Positions 36,525-45,645 of a DNA stretch of 64,000 nt are shown here, one piece after another. Each line of letters opens with the position of its first letter. Within the stretch, counting starts at the first letter, position 1. A program made the translations under genes and the position numbers. The stretch covers positions 50,665 to 114,664 of the forward strand of contig NZ_MRBY01000004.1 in NCBI RefSeq assembly GCF_001904615.1, written 5' to 3'. The notes under the pieces are model-generated. The model did not search any database, had not been told where the DNA came from, and saw only the letters and a list, made by a program, of their open reading frames with translations. Origin of the DNA: [Limnothrix rosea] IAM M-220 (GTDB taxonomy: Bacteria > Cyanobacteriota > Cyanobacteriia > Cyanobacteriales > MRBY01).

Positions 36525-37016
36525 ATGAGTGATACCAAAATCCAGCAGGGTCAGCAATGGTTAGAGAAATTACTGCAATTAATCGCGCTACCTGCTTCTG
36601 TAACCGCTGAAGTACAACCTGAGGCTGAGGGCGGTGAAGGCTTCTGGCTGAAAATTAGCCATGAAGATTTATCGGAGGCGCAAATTATGCGTTTAATCGG
36701 TGAGCGAGGTGCCAATATTGACGCATTGCAATATCTCACCAACATTACCCTCAACCATGGTCTTCCGAAGGAGGAACAACATCCGTTTACCGTGGATATT
36801 GGGAATTATCGTCAAAAACGTTTGTCTGAGTTGCAGGCGATCGCCGATGACGTTGCCCAGCGAGTGCAGGCCACTGGTGAAGAGGAGGAAATTGAAAATT
36901 TATCCTCCGCCGAACGCCGTCAAATGCATACCTTTTTTAAAGAATTTGGTAACCTCGATACCGAGAGTCGTGGCCAAGAGCCCCACCGTAATTTAGTGGT
37001 GAGTCTTAAAGGCTAA
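36525..37016 (+). CDS. KH-R3H RNA-binding protein (Jag/KhpB-like)
   Basis: This 163-aa protein combines a KH-type domain (residues about 40-95, with IGERGANIDALQYLTNI and NHGLPKEE) and a C-terminal R3H domain (SSAERRQMHTFFKEFGNLDT with EPHRNLVVS). It lacks the N-terminal Jag domain of Firmicutes homologues. Members bind RNA and affect division and envelope genes in other bacteria; the partner here is unknown. The yidC-jag order is conserved across bacteria. The ATG at 36525 is preceded by a weak GAGAA. A terminator at 37056 ends the unit. Confidence 0.92.
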   Translation: MSDTKIQQGQQWLEKLLQLIALPASVTAEVQPEAEGGEGFWLKISHEDLSEAQIMRLIGERGANIDALQYLTNITLNHGLPKEEQHPFTVDIGNYRQKRLSELQAIADDVAQRVQATGEEEEIENLSSAERRQMHTFFKEFGNLDTESRGQEPHRNLVVSLKG

Positions 37017-37055
37017 TTCCAATTTTTTAGAAATTTTAGAGTTTTGAATTTACCG

Positions 37056-37079
37056 AAGCGGGCATTGACCCGCTTTTTT
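37056..37079 (+). terminator. Rho-independent terminator after the KH-R3H gene
   Basis: AAGCGGG (37056-37062) pairs with CCCGCTT (37069-37075), a 7-bp stem with loop CATTGA, leading into TTTTTC. It lies about 40 nt after the stop codon. Confidence 0.9.
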
Positions 37080-37138
37080 CTATGGAGATTTACGGTAGGA
37101 TAGGGTCTGTAATGCTCTAGATTAAGGAGTTTCACGGG

Positions 37139-37642
37139 ATGGAACCCATTTTTATTCCTCGTTTACTAAAGGCCCCCCAGCAGCAAGAAGTTTTACAAGT
37201 AGACGAGAATCTCACTGATTTAGAGACCCTCACCCCTGTGCGCGGTGCAATGACCGTTGCCCATCGCCAAACCTATCTAGAGGTATCGGGCAAAGCTGCT
37301 GCCATTGTCACCCTTGTGTGTGACCGCTGTTTACAGAATTACAATACTCGCTTGCAAGTGGAGACCACCGAACTCATTTGGTTGCAACGTCCCCATGAGG
37401 CCAAAGACCTACCCAGTGAACGGGAAGTAAGCCTTGATGACCTAGAAGAATCCGTTGATCCCCACGGCTATTTCAACCCTGAAACATGGCTATATGAGCA
37501 GTTTTGTTTAGAGATGCCCCTCCGCAAAGTTTGCGACCCTGAACATTGCCAAGGTGCGGATACGACCGAGAGTGATAAAGAACCTCCGGTTGATGCGCGT
37601 TGGGCGAAACTGGCTGATCTAAAGCAACAACTTTCTTCGTAA
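37139..37642 (+). CDS. YceD family protein (DUF177)
   Basis: This 167-aa protein is a YceD/DUF177 member. It has the conserved CDRCL motif (VCDRCLQNYNT near residues 60-70) and a second part with PLRKVCDPEHCQGAD. In plants and bacteria, YceD is linked to 23S rRNA accumulation and to the rpmF region; here it sits beside other RNA-related genes. A ribosome binding site (AAGGAG) lies just upstream of the ATG. The gene is 22 nt from the ycf46 open frame. Confidence 0.9.
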   Translation: MEPIFIPRLLKAPQQQEVLQVDENLTDLETLTPVRGAMTVAHRQTYLEVSGKAAAIVTLVCDRCLQNYNTRLQVETTELIWLQRPHEAKDLPSEREVSLDDLEESVDPHGYFNPETWLYEQFCLEMPLRKVCDPEHCQGADTTESDKEPPVDARWAKLADLKQQLSS

Positions 37643-37685
37643 TTGTTATCTTATTAATCTCTTATTGCAGCCTATTATTCGCCTT

Positions 37686-39185
37686 ATGTCTAAAGCCTTT
37701 CGTGAAGAGTTCAAGTTACTCCTGCGAGCTTGCTATCCACTACTTTACGTCCCGACCTTAGAGGAAGAGCGGGTCGAAATGGCGATCGCCGACTGCGTTA
37801 AAAATTTGCAAAACCGCACAGTGTATCGATGGGATTTTGTCGATGGCTACCAAGATAATCCCAATAGTATGGGGGCGGGGAAACGGAATCCGTTACAAGC
37901 TTTAGAATTTATTGAAAAATTACCGAGTAATGTCGGTGGTGTATTTATTCTGCGAGATTTTCAGCGGTTTTTAGAAGATATTTCCATTGCCCGCAAATTA
38001 CGAAATTTAGCCCGTCGCCTCAAGTCAGAACCCAAAAATATTGTCATTGTCGCCCCGGAGATTAATATTCCCGCTGATCTACGGGAAACCTTGACTATTC
38101 TTAAATTTCCACTACCTGATGCTAGTGAGATTCGTGCAGAAATTGAGCGGCTATTACAATCTATTGGTCAGAATCCTAGCAGCATCTTAATGGATGAATT
38201 GGTGCGGGCAGCCCAGGGTTTATCTTTGGAGCGCATTCGGCGGGTGTTGACGCAAATTTTGGCGAGTGGCACTGCGATTACTGAGGAGGATGTGGAGTTG
38301 ATTTTGGCGGAAAAGCGCCAGTCGATCCAGCAAACGCAAATTCTTGATTTCTATCCCGCGAAGGAGGAAATTACGGATATTGGTGGCCTCGATAATCTGA
38401 AGGAATGGTTATTACGGCGAGGCAGTGCCTTTAGTCCTAAAGCGCGACAGTATGGCTTGCCCTATCCTCGTGGTCTATTGCTTGTGGGCATTCAGGGTAC
38501 GGGGAAGTCTTTGACTGCGAAGGCGATCGCCCACCATTGGCACTTACCGTTATTGCGCCTCGATGTGGGTCGGTTATTTGCGGGGTTAGTGGGGGAATCA
38601 GAATCTCGTACTCGACAAATGATCGAACTCGCGGAGGCTTTAGCCCCTTGCATTCTCTGGATCGATGAAATTGATAAAGCCTTTGCCGGCACTGATAGCA
38701 AGGGAGATGGTGGGACAACCAGTCGCGTTTTTGGTACATTCATCACTTGGCTAGCGGAAAAGCAAAGCCCTGTCTTTGTCGTCGCGACGGCGAATCAAAT
38801 TCATCAACTGCCGCCAGAAATGTTGCGTAAGGGACGTTTTGACGAAATCTTTTTTGTTGGTTTGCCGAATCAAGAAGAACGGGAAGCAATTTTTAATGTG
38901 CACCTCACTCGTCTACGTCCCCATAATGTAAAAAGCTACGACATTAAGCGTCTTGCCTATGAAACGCCTGATTTTTCTGGGGCAGAAATTGAACAAACCC
39001 TCATTGAAGCAATGCACCTCGGCTTTAGTCAGGATCGTGATTTTACTACGGATGATGTGCTAGAAGCTGCTAGTCAAATTATTCCATTGGCTCGTACAGC
39101 GAAGGAGCAGATCGAATTTTTACAAAACTGGGTTGCCTCTGGTAAAGCTCGCCTTGCTTCTCGTAAAAGTTTTCTGCCGTCCTAG
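37686..39185 (+). CDS. ycf46: Ycf46-like AAA+ ATPase
   Basis: This protein, 499 aa from the ATG at 37686 (an upstream TTG at 37665 is less likely), is a Ycf46-type AAA+ ATPase of cyanobacteria and plastids. The N-terminal domain ([19 protein letters not shown]) is followed by the ATPase domain with Walker A GIQGTGKS near residue 272, Walker [12 protein letters not shown] near residue 328 and the arginine-finger region [15 protein letters not shown]. Its cellular role has been linked to photosynthetic CO2 use and stress in cyanobacteria but is not settled. It is the last gene of the yidC-KH/R3H-YceD-ycf46 block. Confidence 0.93.
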   Translation: MSKAFREEFKLLLRACYPLLYVPTLEEERVEMAIADCVKNLQNRTVYRWDFVDGYQDNPNSMGAGKRNPLQALEFIEKLPSNVGGVFILRDFQRFLEDISIARKLRNLARRLKSEPKNIVIVAPEINIPADLRETLTILKFPLPDASEIRAEIERLLQSIGQNPSSILMDELVRAAQGLSLERIRRVLTQILASGTAITEEDVELILAEKRQSIQQTQILDFYPAKEEITDIGGLDNLKEWLLRRGSAFSPKARQYGLPYPRGLLLVGIQGTGKSLTAKAIAHHWHLPLLRLDVGRLFAGLVGESESRTRQMIELAEALAPCILWIDEIDKAFAGTDSKGDGGTTSRVFGTFITWLAEKQSPVFVVATANQIHQLPPEMLRKGRFDEIFFVGLPNQEEREAIFNVHLTRLRPHNVKSYDIKRLAYETPDFSGAEIEQTLIEAMHLGFSQDRDFTTDDVLEAASQIIPLARTAKEQIEFLQNWVASGKARLASRKSFLPS

Positions 39186-39291
39186 ATTTTTCAAGTCCTC
39201 CTCTATAATGCCTAGATAATTTCTAAATTAATCTTTGTAAATTAATCTTTTAAAAATTTCTATTAAGGGCGATCGCCTTGGAGCAAAGCGT

Positions 39292-39786
39292 ATGAGTATT
39301 TCGGGCTTTTTTCAATTTATTTTCGGCTTTATTCTTGGTGTTTTATTGCTGGTGGCGGGTAGTGTTGGTGCGGCCTATTACTTTTTTAATCGCATGGCTT
39401 CAGCTCCCCCAAAACCTGTGTTTTCTGAGCAAATTCCGTCCACTCCTGTGGAAGAAACCCCTGAACCTGCAGCAACTGAGACACCAGCAGAAACCACTGA
39501 GACGGAGACGGCTGAGCCTGAGGCAACTGAAACGGAAGAAACTGAAGAGGAGGCGGCAGATGAAGATGAACTGCCAGAGGGAGCTTTCGAAGCGCGGGTG
39601 ACTTGGTCTAGTGGCTTGAGTTTGCGGGCGGAGCCGGATCTTAATGCGTCGCGCATTGGTGGTGTGGATTACAATGAAGAGCTGCTTGTGCTTGAGGCGA
39701 GTGATGATGGTGTTTGGCAGAAAGTCCGTACTCAGGGTGGTGCTGAAGCTTGGGTCAAAGCGGGTAATGTTGAAAGGTTAAATTAA
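39292..39786 (+). CDS. Membrane-anchored SH3-domain protein
   Basis: This 164-aa protein has an N-terminal membrane helix (residues about 5-30), a long glutamate/threonine/proline-rich linker (about 42-95) and a bacterial SH3 domain (about 98-160: VTWSSGLSLRAEPDLNASRI, WQKVRTQGGAEAWVKAGNVE). The SH3 domain faces the periplasm or lumen and probably binds peptidoglycan or a protein partner. Linker composition is typical of an extended spacer. I know no specific function. Confidence 0.85.
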   Translation: MSISGFFQFIFGFILGVLLLVAGSVGAAYYFFNRMASAPPKPVFSEQIPSTPVEETPEPAATETPAETTETETAEPEATETEETEEEAADEDELPEGAFEARVTWSSGLSLRAEPDLNASRIGGVDYNEELLVLEASDDGVWQKVRTQGGAEAWVKAGNVERLN

Positions 39787-39913
39787 TACTGAAATTAATT
39801 GTGCAATGAATTATGTGCAATGAATGAATTTTGTCATTGCTCGGCGATCGCCCTATTTTTTTAGCTTAAGTTGTTAGTTGTTGTGCTTGAATGGGCAATT
39901 TGCCTATGATGAA

Positions 39914-40876
39914 ATGCCCCTGGGAATAAAGCCAAAATTACAATCGCGGCGCTCTAAAGTTTGGCAACGGATTTTATCGGGTTTAAGTTTACTGATTTGT
40001 TTGGTGGCGATCGCCGTTGTTTATCAGGGTCTAAAGGATACGGACTGGGGATTAGTCTGGGCAAATTTAAATCAGATTTCCCTTGGCAAATTAGCTTTAA
40101 CGCTGATTTTTGTAACCTGTAGCTACGGGGCGATCGCCTGCTATGACGTTTTAGCCTTTCGCTATATCCGCCAAAAATTAGCTTTGCGGAAAATTATGTT
40201 TGCGGGATTGATCACCTATGCCATTAGTCCCAATGTCGGCTTTGCTTTTTTGTCTGGCGGTGTGTTGCGTTATCGCTTATATCGTCACTGGCAAATTTCT
40301 AACGTGGCGATCGCCAAAATCATTGCTTTTACCAATGCCAGTTTGTGGGTCGGTCTGCTCCCCGTAGCTGGTTTTATTTTTGTCGTTACAGAGTTTTCAT
40401 TACCAGAAGCCCTTGATGACTCTTTTTCACTGATTTCTCCGCCGGAACTGGGTGTGATTTTTTTAGGGATTGCAGCAATTTATTTATTACTCGTACGGTA
40501 TTTGCCTCAACCTTTGCAATGGCGACAATACAGTCTTGAACTGCCTTCTTTCAAACTAACTCTCCAACAAATTGCTGTTTTCGTCTTCGACTGGGGCTTT
40601 GCCGCCTTGGCTTTACATTTTTTGCTAGGAAATCCGATCAAATTTCCCTTCTTTTTTGGGGTCTATGTCATGGCCATGGTCGTCGGTCTGATCAGTGCTG
40701 TGCCCGGCGGTTTGGGCGTGTTTGAGACGATGATTGTTTTTTTTCTAGAGCCGCTGCAAAGCCAAGAAAATCTGTTGACGGGGTTAATCGCTTTTCGCTG
40801 CCTCTATTATTTTTTGCCTTTTACAGTGGCAGTTGCTGCGTTAATTGGCTTTGAGGTGAGACAGCGTGTGTCATAA
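39914..40876 (+). CDS. UPF0104 / LPG-synthase-type membrane protein
   Basis: This 320-aa protein (ATG at 39914; an upstream TTG at 39878 adds 12 residues) belongs to the UPF0104/YbhN family, related to the transmembrane domain of lysylphosphatidylglycerol synthase. It has about eight helices, with YAISPNVGFAFLSGGVLRYR and SAVPGGLGVFETMIVFFL as family signatures. It lacks the cytosolic aminoacyl-transferase part of MprF. It may be a flippase or lipid-handling protein, but no function is proven. The gene is convergent with surE (18 nt between the stops). Confidence 0.87.
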   Translation: MPLGIKPKLQSRRSKVWQRILSGLSLLICLVAIAVVYQGLKDTDWGLVWANLNQISLGKLALTLIFVTCSYGAIACYDVLAFRYIRQKLALRKIMFAGLITYAISPNVGFAFLSGGVLRYRLYRHWQISNVAIAKIIAFTNASLWVGLLPVAGFIFVVTEFSLPEALDDSFSLISPPELGVIFLGIAAIYLLLVRYLPQPLQWRQYSLELPSFKLTLQQIAVFVFDWGFAALALHFLLGNPIKFPFFFGVYVMAMVVGLISAVPGGLGVFETMIVFFLEPLQSQENLLTGLIAFRCLYYFLPFTVAVAALIGFEVRQRVS

Positions 40877-40894
40877 CATGAGGTAGAAAATCCC

Positions 40895-41725
40895 TTAGCT
40901 CAGCCAAGCTGTTTGGGATAGAGCTTGAATTGTTTGTACGTCATTCATGATGTATTGCAACGGGGTAATGGTAATAAAGCCCTCGGCGATCGCCTCCACA
41001 TCCGAAGGAATTGATTCCGGCACATTACTATTACAAACATCCGGCTGGGGCAACTCTTCGATCACTTCTCCCGCCAGCCAATAATAAACCTTGCCCCGTG
41101 GGTCATGGCGCTTTTGAAATTGCTCGATGTAACGGCGTAACCCCTGGCGCGTAATTTTTGCCCCCTTAATTTGATCACTCGGTAAATCTGGAACATTGAC
41201 ATTGAGGAGTACAGCTGGGGCGATCGCCTGTCGCGGCAGCCGTTGTAACAGACGACAAGCAAAATCAGCCGCCGGTTGAAAATTATGACTAGCACTCGAA
41301 AGACTAAACGCGATACTCGGAATCCCCTCAAGCAAACCCTCCATCGCTGCCGAAACCGTACCCGAATACAGCACGTCAGTACCAAGATTTGAGCCATGAT
41401 TAATACCCGACAACACAAAATCAGGCTTTTCTGCAATCACAGCACTTAAACCAAACTTGACGCAATCCGAAGGCGTGCCCGAACAAGACCAAGCGACCAC
41501 CTCCGGACTAAAAATCCCCTCGACCATCTCCGTATGAATGGGGCGATGTAGCGTTAAACCATGACCCGTCGCCGAACGCTCCCGATCCGGACAAACGACC
41601 GTCACGCGATGACCCGCTGCCGCTAGGGTATTGGCAAGGACACGGATGCCGAGGGCGGAGATACCATCATCATTACTAACCAAAATATTAAATTGTTGTT
41701 GCTGAACGGAAGGCACAGATGGCAT
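40895..41725 (-). CDS. surE: 5'/3'-nucleotidase SurE
   Basis: This 276-aa enzyme is a metal-dependent phosphatase acting on nucleoside monophosphates. The N-terminal metal site [19 protein letters not shown] carries the DD pair, and [24 protein letters not shown], split over two parts, holds the further metal and substrate residues. Length is normal. The start gives [12 protein letters not shown]; a later start is possible. It is convergent with the UPF0104 gene and divergent from pheS. Confidence 0.95.
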   Translation of the reverse strand: MPSVPSVQQQQFNILVSNDDGISALGIRVLANTLAAAGHRVTVVCPDRERSATGHGLTLHRPIHTEMVEGIFSPEVVAWSCSGTPSDCVKFGLSAVIAEKPDFVLSGINHGSNLGTDVLYSGTVSAAMEGLLEGIPSIAFSLSSASHNFQPAADFACRLLQRLPRQAIAPAVLLNVNVPDLPSDQIKGAKITRQGLRRYIEQFQKRHDPRGKVYYWLAGEVIEELPQPDVCNSNVPESIPSDVEAIAEGFITITPLQYIMNDVQTIQALSQTAWLS

Positions 41726-41826
41726 GGACTTATCTAGACAGAATTGACATGTTTTATTATCGGGGAAGGTTTACACTTGTAAGGTCTTAAAATTATTAAT
41801 TGAGTTTAGTCCTAAATCCTGTTGGC

Positions 41827-42834
41827 ATGACCACTTCTACTTTGACCCAAATTGAATCGGATCTACAAACGCTACAACAAGAGGCCGAGGCGGCGATCGC
41901 CACTGTCGCAGATTTAGATGAACTCGACAAATTACGGGTCAGTTTTTTAGGAAAAAAGGGCAAGCTCTCACAAATTTTACGGGGCATGGGTAAGCTCTCC
42001 GCCGAAGAACGCCCCAAGGTTGGAGCCGTTGCGAACCAAGTGAAAGAAGGTTTGCAAGGTCAGCTGGAAGCAAAATTAGACGAACTCCAACAGGCAAAAA
42101 TCGAGGCGCAGCTCAAGGCCGAAACTCTTGATGTGACCATGCCCGGTGTGGGTCGCCCCCTCGGCCACAAACATCCCCTCCAAAGTACCATTGACCGTGT
42201 GCTCGATATTTTTGTGGGCTTAGGCTATACCGTCGCAGAAGGCCCCCAAGTGGAGTCGGACTATTACAATTTTGAGGCGCTGAATACACCGCCTGACCAC
42301 CCTGCCCGCGATATGCAGGATACATTTTATCTCCCCGGCGATCGCCTGTTGCGCACCCACACCTCTTCCGTGCAGATTCGCCACATGGAAAATAACGAGC
42401 CGCCCATTCGCATTGTTGCGCCCGGTCGAGTCTATCGCCGTGACACCGTTGATGCCACCCACTCCGCCGTTTTCCACCAAATTGAAATTTTAGCCATCGA
42501 TAAAAAGATTAACTTTGGCGACCTCAAGGGAACCCTCAAAGCTTTTTTCCAAGAATTAATGGGCGCAGACACCGAAGTTTTATTGCGAGCTAGCTATTTT
42601 CCCTTCACAGAGCCTTCCGCTGAATTTGACGTGAAGTGGCGCGGTAAGTGGCTAGAAATGGGCGGTTGCGGCATGGTGGATCCCAATGTCCTTAAGGCTG
42701 TCGGCTACGACCCCGAAGTTTATTCTGGTTTCGCCGCGGGTTTTGGGGCAGAACGCATTGCCATGGTCTTACACAAGCTTGATGATATTCGCCACCTTTA
42801 CAACAGCGACATGCGTTTTTTAAGTCAGTTCTAA
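41827..42834 (+). CDS. pheS: Phenylalanyl-tRNA synthetase alpha chain
   Basis: This class II synthetase subunit, 335 aa from the ATG at 41827, charges tRNA-Phe together with PheT. An N-terminal coiled-coil (residues about 1-90) binds tRNA. The catalytic domain has motif 1 ([20 protein letters not shown]), motif 2 ([12 protein letters not shown] to [19 protein letters not shown]) and motif 3 ([20 protein letters not shown]). A TTG at 41800 would add nine residues and is less likely. PheT is not adjacent. The 3' end of the gene is echoed by an imperfect 20-bp repeat just after it. Confidence 0.97.
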   Translation: MTTSTLTQIESDLQTLQQEAEAAIATVADLDELDKLRVSFLGKKGKLSQILRGMGKLSAEERPKVGAVANQVKEGLQGQLEAKLDELQQAKIEAQLKAETLDVTMPGVGRPLGHKHPLQSTIDRVLDIFVGLGYTVAEGPQVESDYYNFEALNTPPDHPARDMQDTFYLPGDRLLRTHTSSVQIRHMENNEPPIRIVAPGRVYRRDTVDATHSAVFHQIEILAIDKKINFGDLKGTLKAFFQELMGADTEVLLRASYFPFTEPSAEFDVKWRGKWLEMGGCGMVDPNVLKAVGYDPEVYSGFAAGFGAERIAMVLHKLDDIRHLYNSDMRFLSQF

Positions 42835-42868
42835 ACTACGACCAAAAGTTTTTTGAGTCAGTTCTAAA
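42815..42868 (+). repeat. Duplicated 3' end of pheS
   Basis: The last bases of pheS, GTTTTTTAAGTCAGTTCTAA (42815-42834), recur at 42848-42867 with one change (A to G), 33 nt apart. It is a short direct duplication of the stop-codon region. Confidence 0.8.
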
Positions 42869-42918
42869 ATAGAAAGCGGGGGCGATCGCCTCCGCATAGA
42901 TTTGACTCTTCATCATTC

Positions 42919-43482
42919 ATGAAAAATAAGAACTCAGCAGCGATCCTGTCTTTTTTCCTCGGCGGCGTTGGAGTCCATAAATTTTATCTAGGCGAAACTG
43001 GCTGGGGCATTGTTTATGCCATTTTCTTCTGGACATACATACCTACCCTAGCTGGCTTAGTCGAAGCATTATTACTGCTGAGTATGCCCCAAGCTGACTT
43101 TGACCGCAAATACAATAGTAAAAGTTTGATCGGCTATGAATCCCGTCGTCTCACCAACAATTACGGCGATGTGCCGCAAGTGATTGTCAATATTAATGGC
43201 GAACAAGCGGTTTCGACAGAGTACCGAAAACCGACAGAACGCTCCCCGGTTCAAACGAGTAATGTGAGTGATGAGGCGATCGCCGCCGAAAAAATTGACC
43301 GTCGCATCCTCAAACTTTGCCTCAATAAAGGTGAAATCACCTTACTAGACTGTTTCATTGAAATTGAAGATGTGCCTAGAAGCATTATTGAAACCCGCCT
43401 TGAAAACTTAGTCCGCTCTGAATTTTTACAAATTGGCAATCGTGCTAGCGACGGTAAAATCATCTATCGACTCGATAATTAA
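42919..43482 (+). CDS. TM2 domain-containing protein
   Basis: This 187-aa protein begins with a TM2 domain (residues about 1-60): two hydrophobic helices joined by the signature GGVGVHKFYLGETGWGI. The rest is soluble, with a segment (NKGEITLLDCFIEIEDVPRS) that looks helical and may be a winged-helix domain. The TM2 domain is found alone or fused in many phyla; its role is unknown. It is followed after 89 nt by a DUF4870 gene. Confidence 0.85.
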   Translation: MKNKNSAAILSFFLGGVGVHKFYLGETGWGIVYAIFFWTYIPTLAGLVEALLLLSMPQADFDRKYNSKSLIGYESRRLTNNYGDVPQVIVNINGEQAVSTEYRKPTERSPVQTSNVSDEAIAAEKIDRRILKLCLNKGEITLLDCFIEIEDVPRSIIETRLENLVRSEFLQIGNRASDGKIIYRLDN

Positions 43483-43571
43483 AAACGAATCACTACAATC
43501 GACTAAATTCCTTTTTATTTCATCCGAACATCAAGATTACGCCATTTATCCCTAATTTAATAAACCGAACC

Positions 43572-43910
43572 ATGACTTTTGATCCTGATAAAAGAAAACT
43601 CCTTTCCGCCCTGTGCCACGGCGCAACCTTTATCAACTACACCGGTTTATCCATTGGTATCCCCATTGCCATTTTATTAACCACAGATGATCCAGTTGTT
43701 AAAGTCAATGCCCGCGAATCCCTAAATTTTCACTTCAATATGTGGATTTATTTTGCCATTGGTGCGGTTACAACCGTTCTCTTGATTGGCTTTTTGATTA
43801 TAGGCTTAGCTGCCCTCGCAAGTTTTATTATGCCGATAATTGCGATTTTGGCGATTTTTAACAACGAAGATACGCCCTATAAATATCCATTTATTTTCCA
43901 TTTCCTTTAG
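43572..43910 (+). CDS. DUF4870 domain-containing membrane protein
   Basis: This 112-aa protein has about three hydrophobic helices. The family features are the N-terminal LLSALCHGATFINYTGLSIG and the central KVNARESLNFHFNMWIY, followed by NNEDTPYKYPFIFHFL. DUF4870 (TIC20-like) members are small membrane proteins without a proven role. Its proximity to the TM2 gene suggests a related membrane function. The start ATG is preceded by a weak site. Confidence 0.85.
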   Translation: MTFDPDKRKLLSALCHGATFINYTGLSIGIPIAILLTTDDPVVKVNARESLNFHFNMWIYFAIGAVTTVLLIGFLIIGLAALASFIMPIIAILAIFNNEDTPYKYPFIFHFL

Positions 43911-44143
43911 AAACAAAAGACATTTATTGCCTATTTTTTTAGGAAGACAGCTCCGATAGCTTACTTCAAGTCGTACAACTAAAACTTGTCTTAATGGCGA
44001 TCGCCAACCCATGGCGAACATCTCTATTCCCCAACAACCTTTCACATACTAGAAAACCGCCAGAGACGTAACCCCTGTTACAGTCTGACAACATCAAATT
44101 TGCTAAAGTTACTATATCAATCGCATGGAAGTCAAAATCTGTC

Positions 44144-44965
44144 GTGACTTTAATCTCTGTTGCTATTATCGAAGGAAATCCTCATCTGAGGTCTTTATTG
44201 GGATGGCACTTGCAGCAAGCTGACTATGCTATTTATCAAGCTGCAAACCTTCAGCAATCCCGTAGGATTTTTGAGCAGCATATGCCCTCTTTGGTTTTAT
44301 TAGATCTAGATCTTTCTGATGGCAACGGTCTCGACCTTTGTCGTTGGTTGCGTCAAAATACTCAGGCGATCATTCTCATCCTGTCGGCAAAAAATACTGA
44401 AAAAGATATTGTCCAAGGCCTCAAAGCAGGCGCTGACGACTATCTCACTAAGCCTTTTGGTATGCAAGAACTGCTTGCCCGGGTAGAAGCCCTAACGCGG
44501 CGCATACATGCTGCAGCGGCTCCACTGCAACTAGACTATGGCGAACTGCGCATTGATTTAGTCCAGAGACGTGTTTTATTCAGAGGGAATTACATTGACC
44601 TAACACCCCAAGAGTTTAGCTTGCTGTATGTCTTGGCGCAGGCTGATGGTGAACCCCTCAGTCGTTCGGAGCTGCTACAGAGGGCTTGGCCAGATGCCAT
44701 CGACAACCCCCGTACTATTGATACCCATGTGTTGTCTCTACGCAAAAAAATTGAGCGTGACCCAAGACAACCGAATTTGATTCAAACTGTACGAAATGTT
44801 GGTTATCGTTTCAATCCTGATGTTGTTAATCCTGCTACTGCTAGTAATTTTAGTGGACCGGCATCTACTGCTAGTCGGACTGAGTCTTCCCAGCCGATGC
44901 CACAGCACCAGAAGCGTCAAATGAAGCGACGTATACCGATTAGGGAGCTTGTTAATCACGTGTAG
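44144..44965 (+). CDS. OmpR-family response regulator, NblR-like
   Basis: This 273-aa protein has a receiver domain (residues about 1-120), a winged-helix DNA-binding domain (about 125-225: YIDLTPQEFSLLYVLAQADG, TIDTHVLSLRKKIERDP) and a polar tail. The phospho-accepting aspartate is in LLDLDLSDGNGLDL and the conserved lysine in DDYLTKPFGMQELLA. In the first acidic pocket the usual D-D is replaced by E-G (IIEGNPHLR), so phosphorylation chemistry may be altered. The word pattern (CRWLRQN, AGADDYL.KPFGMQE) resembles NblR, which controls phycobilisome degradation in starved cells; that is a resemblance, not proof. The start is GTG. No kinase gene is adjacent. Confidence 0.88.
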   Translation: MTLISVAIIEGNPHLRSLLGWHLQQADYAIYQAANLQQSRRIFEQHMPSLVLLDLDLSDGNGLDLCRWLRQNTQAIILILSAKNTEKDIVQGLKAGADDYLTKPFGMQELLARVEALTRRIHAAAAPLQLDYGELRIDLVQRRVLFRGNYIDLTPQEFSLLYVLAQADGEPLSRSELLQRAWPDAIDNPRTIDTHVLSLRKKIERDPRQPNLIQTVRNVGYRFNPDVVNPATASNFSGPASTASRTESSQPMPQHQKRQMKRRIPIRELVNHV

Positions 44966-45188
44966 GAGATTTGATTGGGCTGGCTTTAAGTTGGCTTGTC
45001 TTTGTTAGTTCATTATTTATGGTTTCATGGGCGGGTATTCCTTTTGGTTTATGGGAATGTCCGTTTTTTTTGTTGGGGATATAAAGGTTTTATGGAGGCA
45101 TGATAGTTTGGTTTGGAAATTTTTAAAATCTGGTTTTTTTCTTGACCAAGGTATTAGCTTCTTTGATTTTTTTATTAATGTTTCTTTA

Positions 45189-45563
45189 TCAATTTTTTGT
45201 GTCGGTAATGGTGAAAGGTTTATCGCCTCCGTAAAAAAATAGGGCGATCGCCTTTAGGCTCCACTTGAGTGGATTGAGGGAAAACTTGTTTGCCAGAATG
45301 TTTGCAAATATATCAAATATATGGGTCGGTAAAAGGCCATGGAGAAAGGGCAAATAAAAGCTTTTTTTACCGAGTCGAAGAATAGCGGGGAAATTTGATT
45401 GTGCTGCGGCATTAACTAATTGTTTTGCGAAAACTTCAGTGGGAGTTGAATCTACTTGGGAGGCTTGGGGTCGCCTCGGTATCGCGTCTTTAATTTTTTT
45501 GTCGCCGATCCCCGATGAAGTGCCTGTGATGAGCGCCACTTTTTGAGGCGATTTTATTGCCAT
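45189..45563 (-). pseudogene. Internally deleted short-chain dehydrogenase
   Basis: The 124-codon frame starts like an SDR, with QKVALITGTSSGIG (the nucleotide-binding glycine motif), then jumps within about 15 residues to a C-terminal-type sequence (STPTEVFAKQLVNAAAQSNF, AILRLGKKSFYLPFLHGLLP). The middle of the fold, including the NNAG and YxxxK catalytic motifs, is missing. Normal members have about 250-280 residues. I infer an in-frame deletion of some 130-150 codons. The fragment cannot be an active SDR. Confidence 0.75.
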
Positions 45564-45645
45564 AGCTTCCTGCGAAACGATTATCTCAAAATTAGCTTGA
45601 TATACTTTGGAGCGGCGATATTTTTAGAATTTTACGGTGGTGGAT

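Noticed and set aside
45027..45242. 71-codon + strand frame with hydrophobic segments
   Set aside because: Low-complexity T-rich DNA gives phenylalanine-rich translation; no binding site and no family resemblance.
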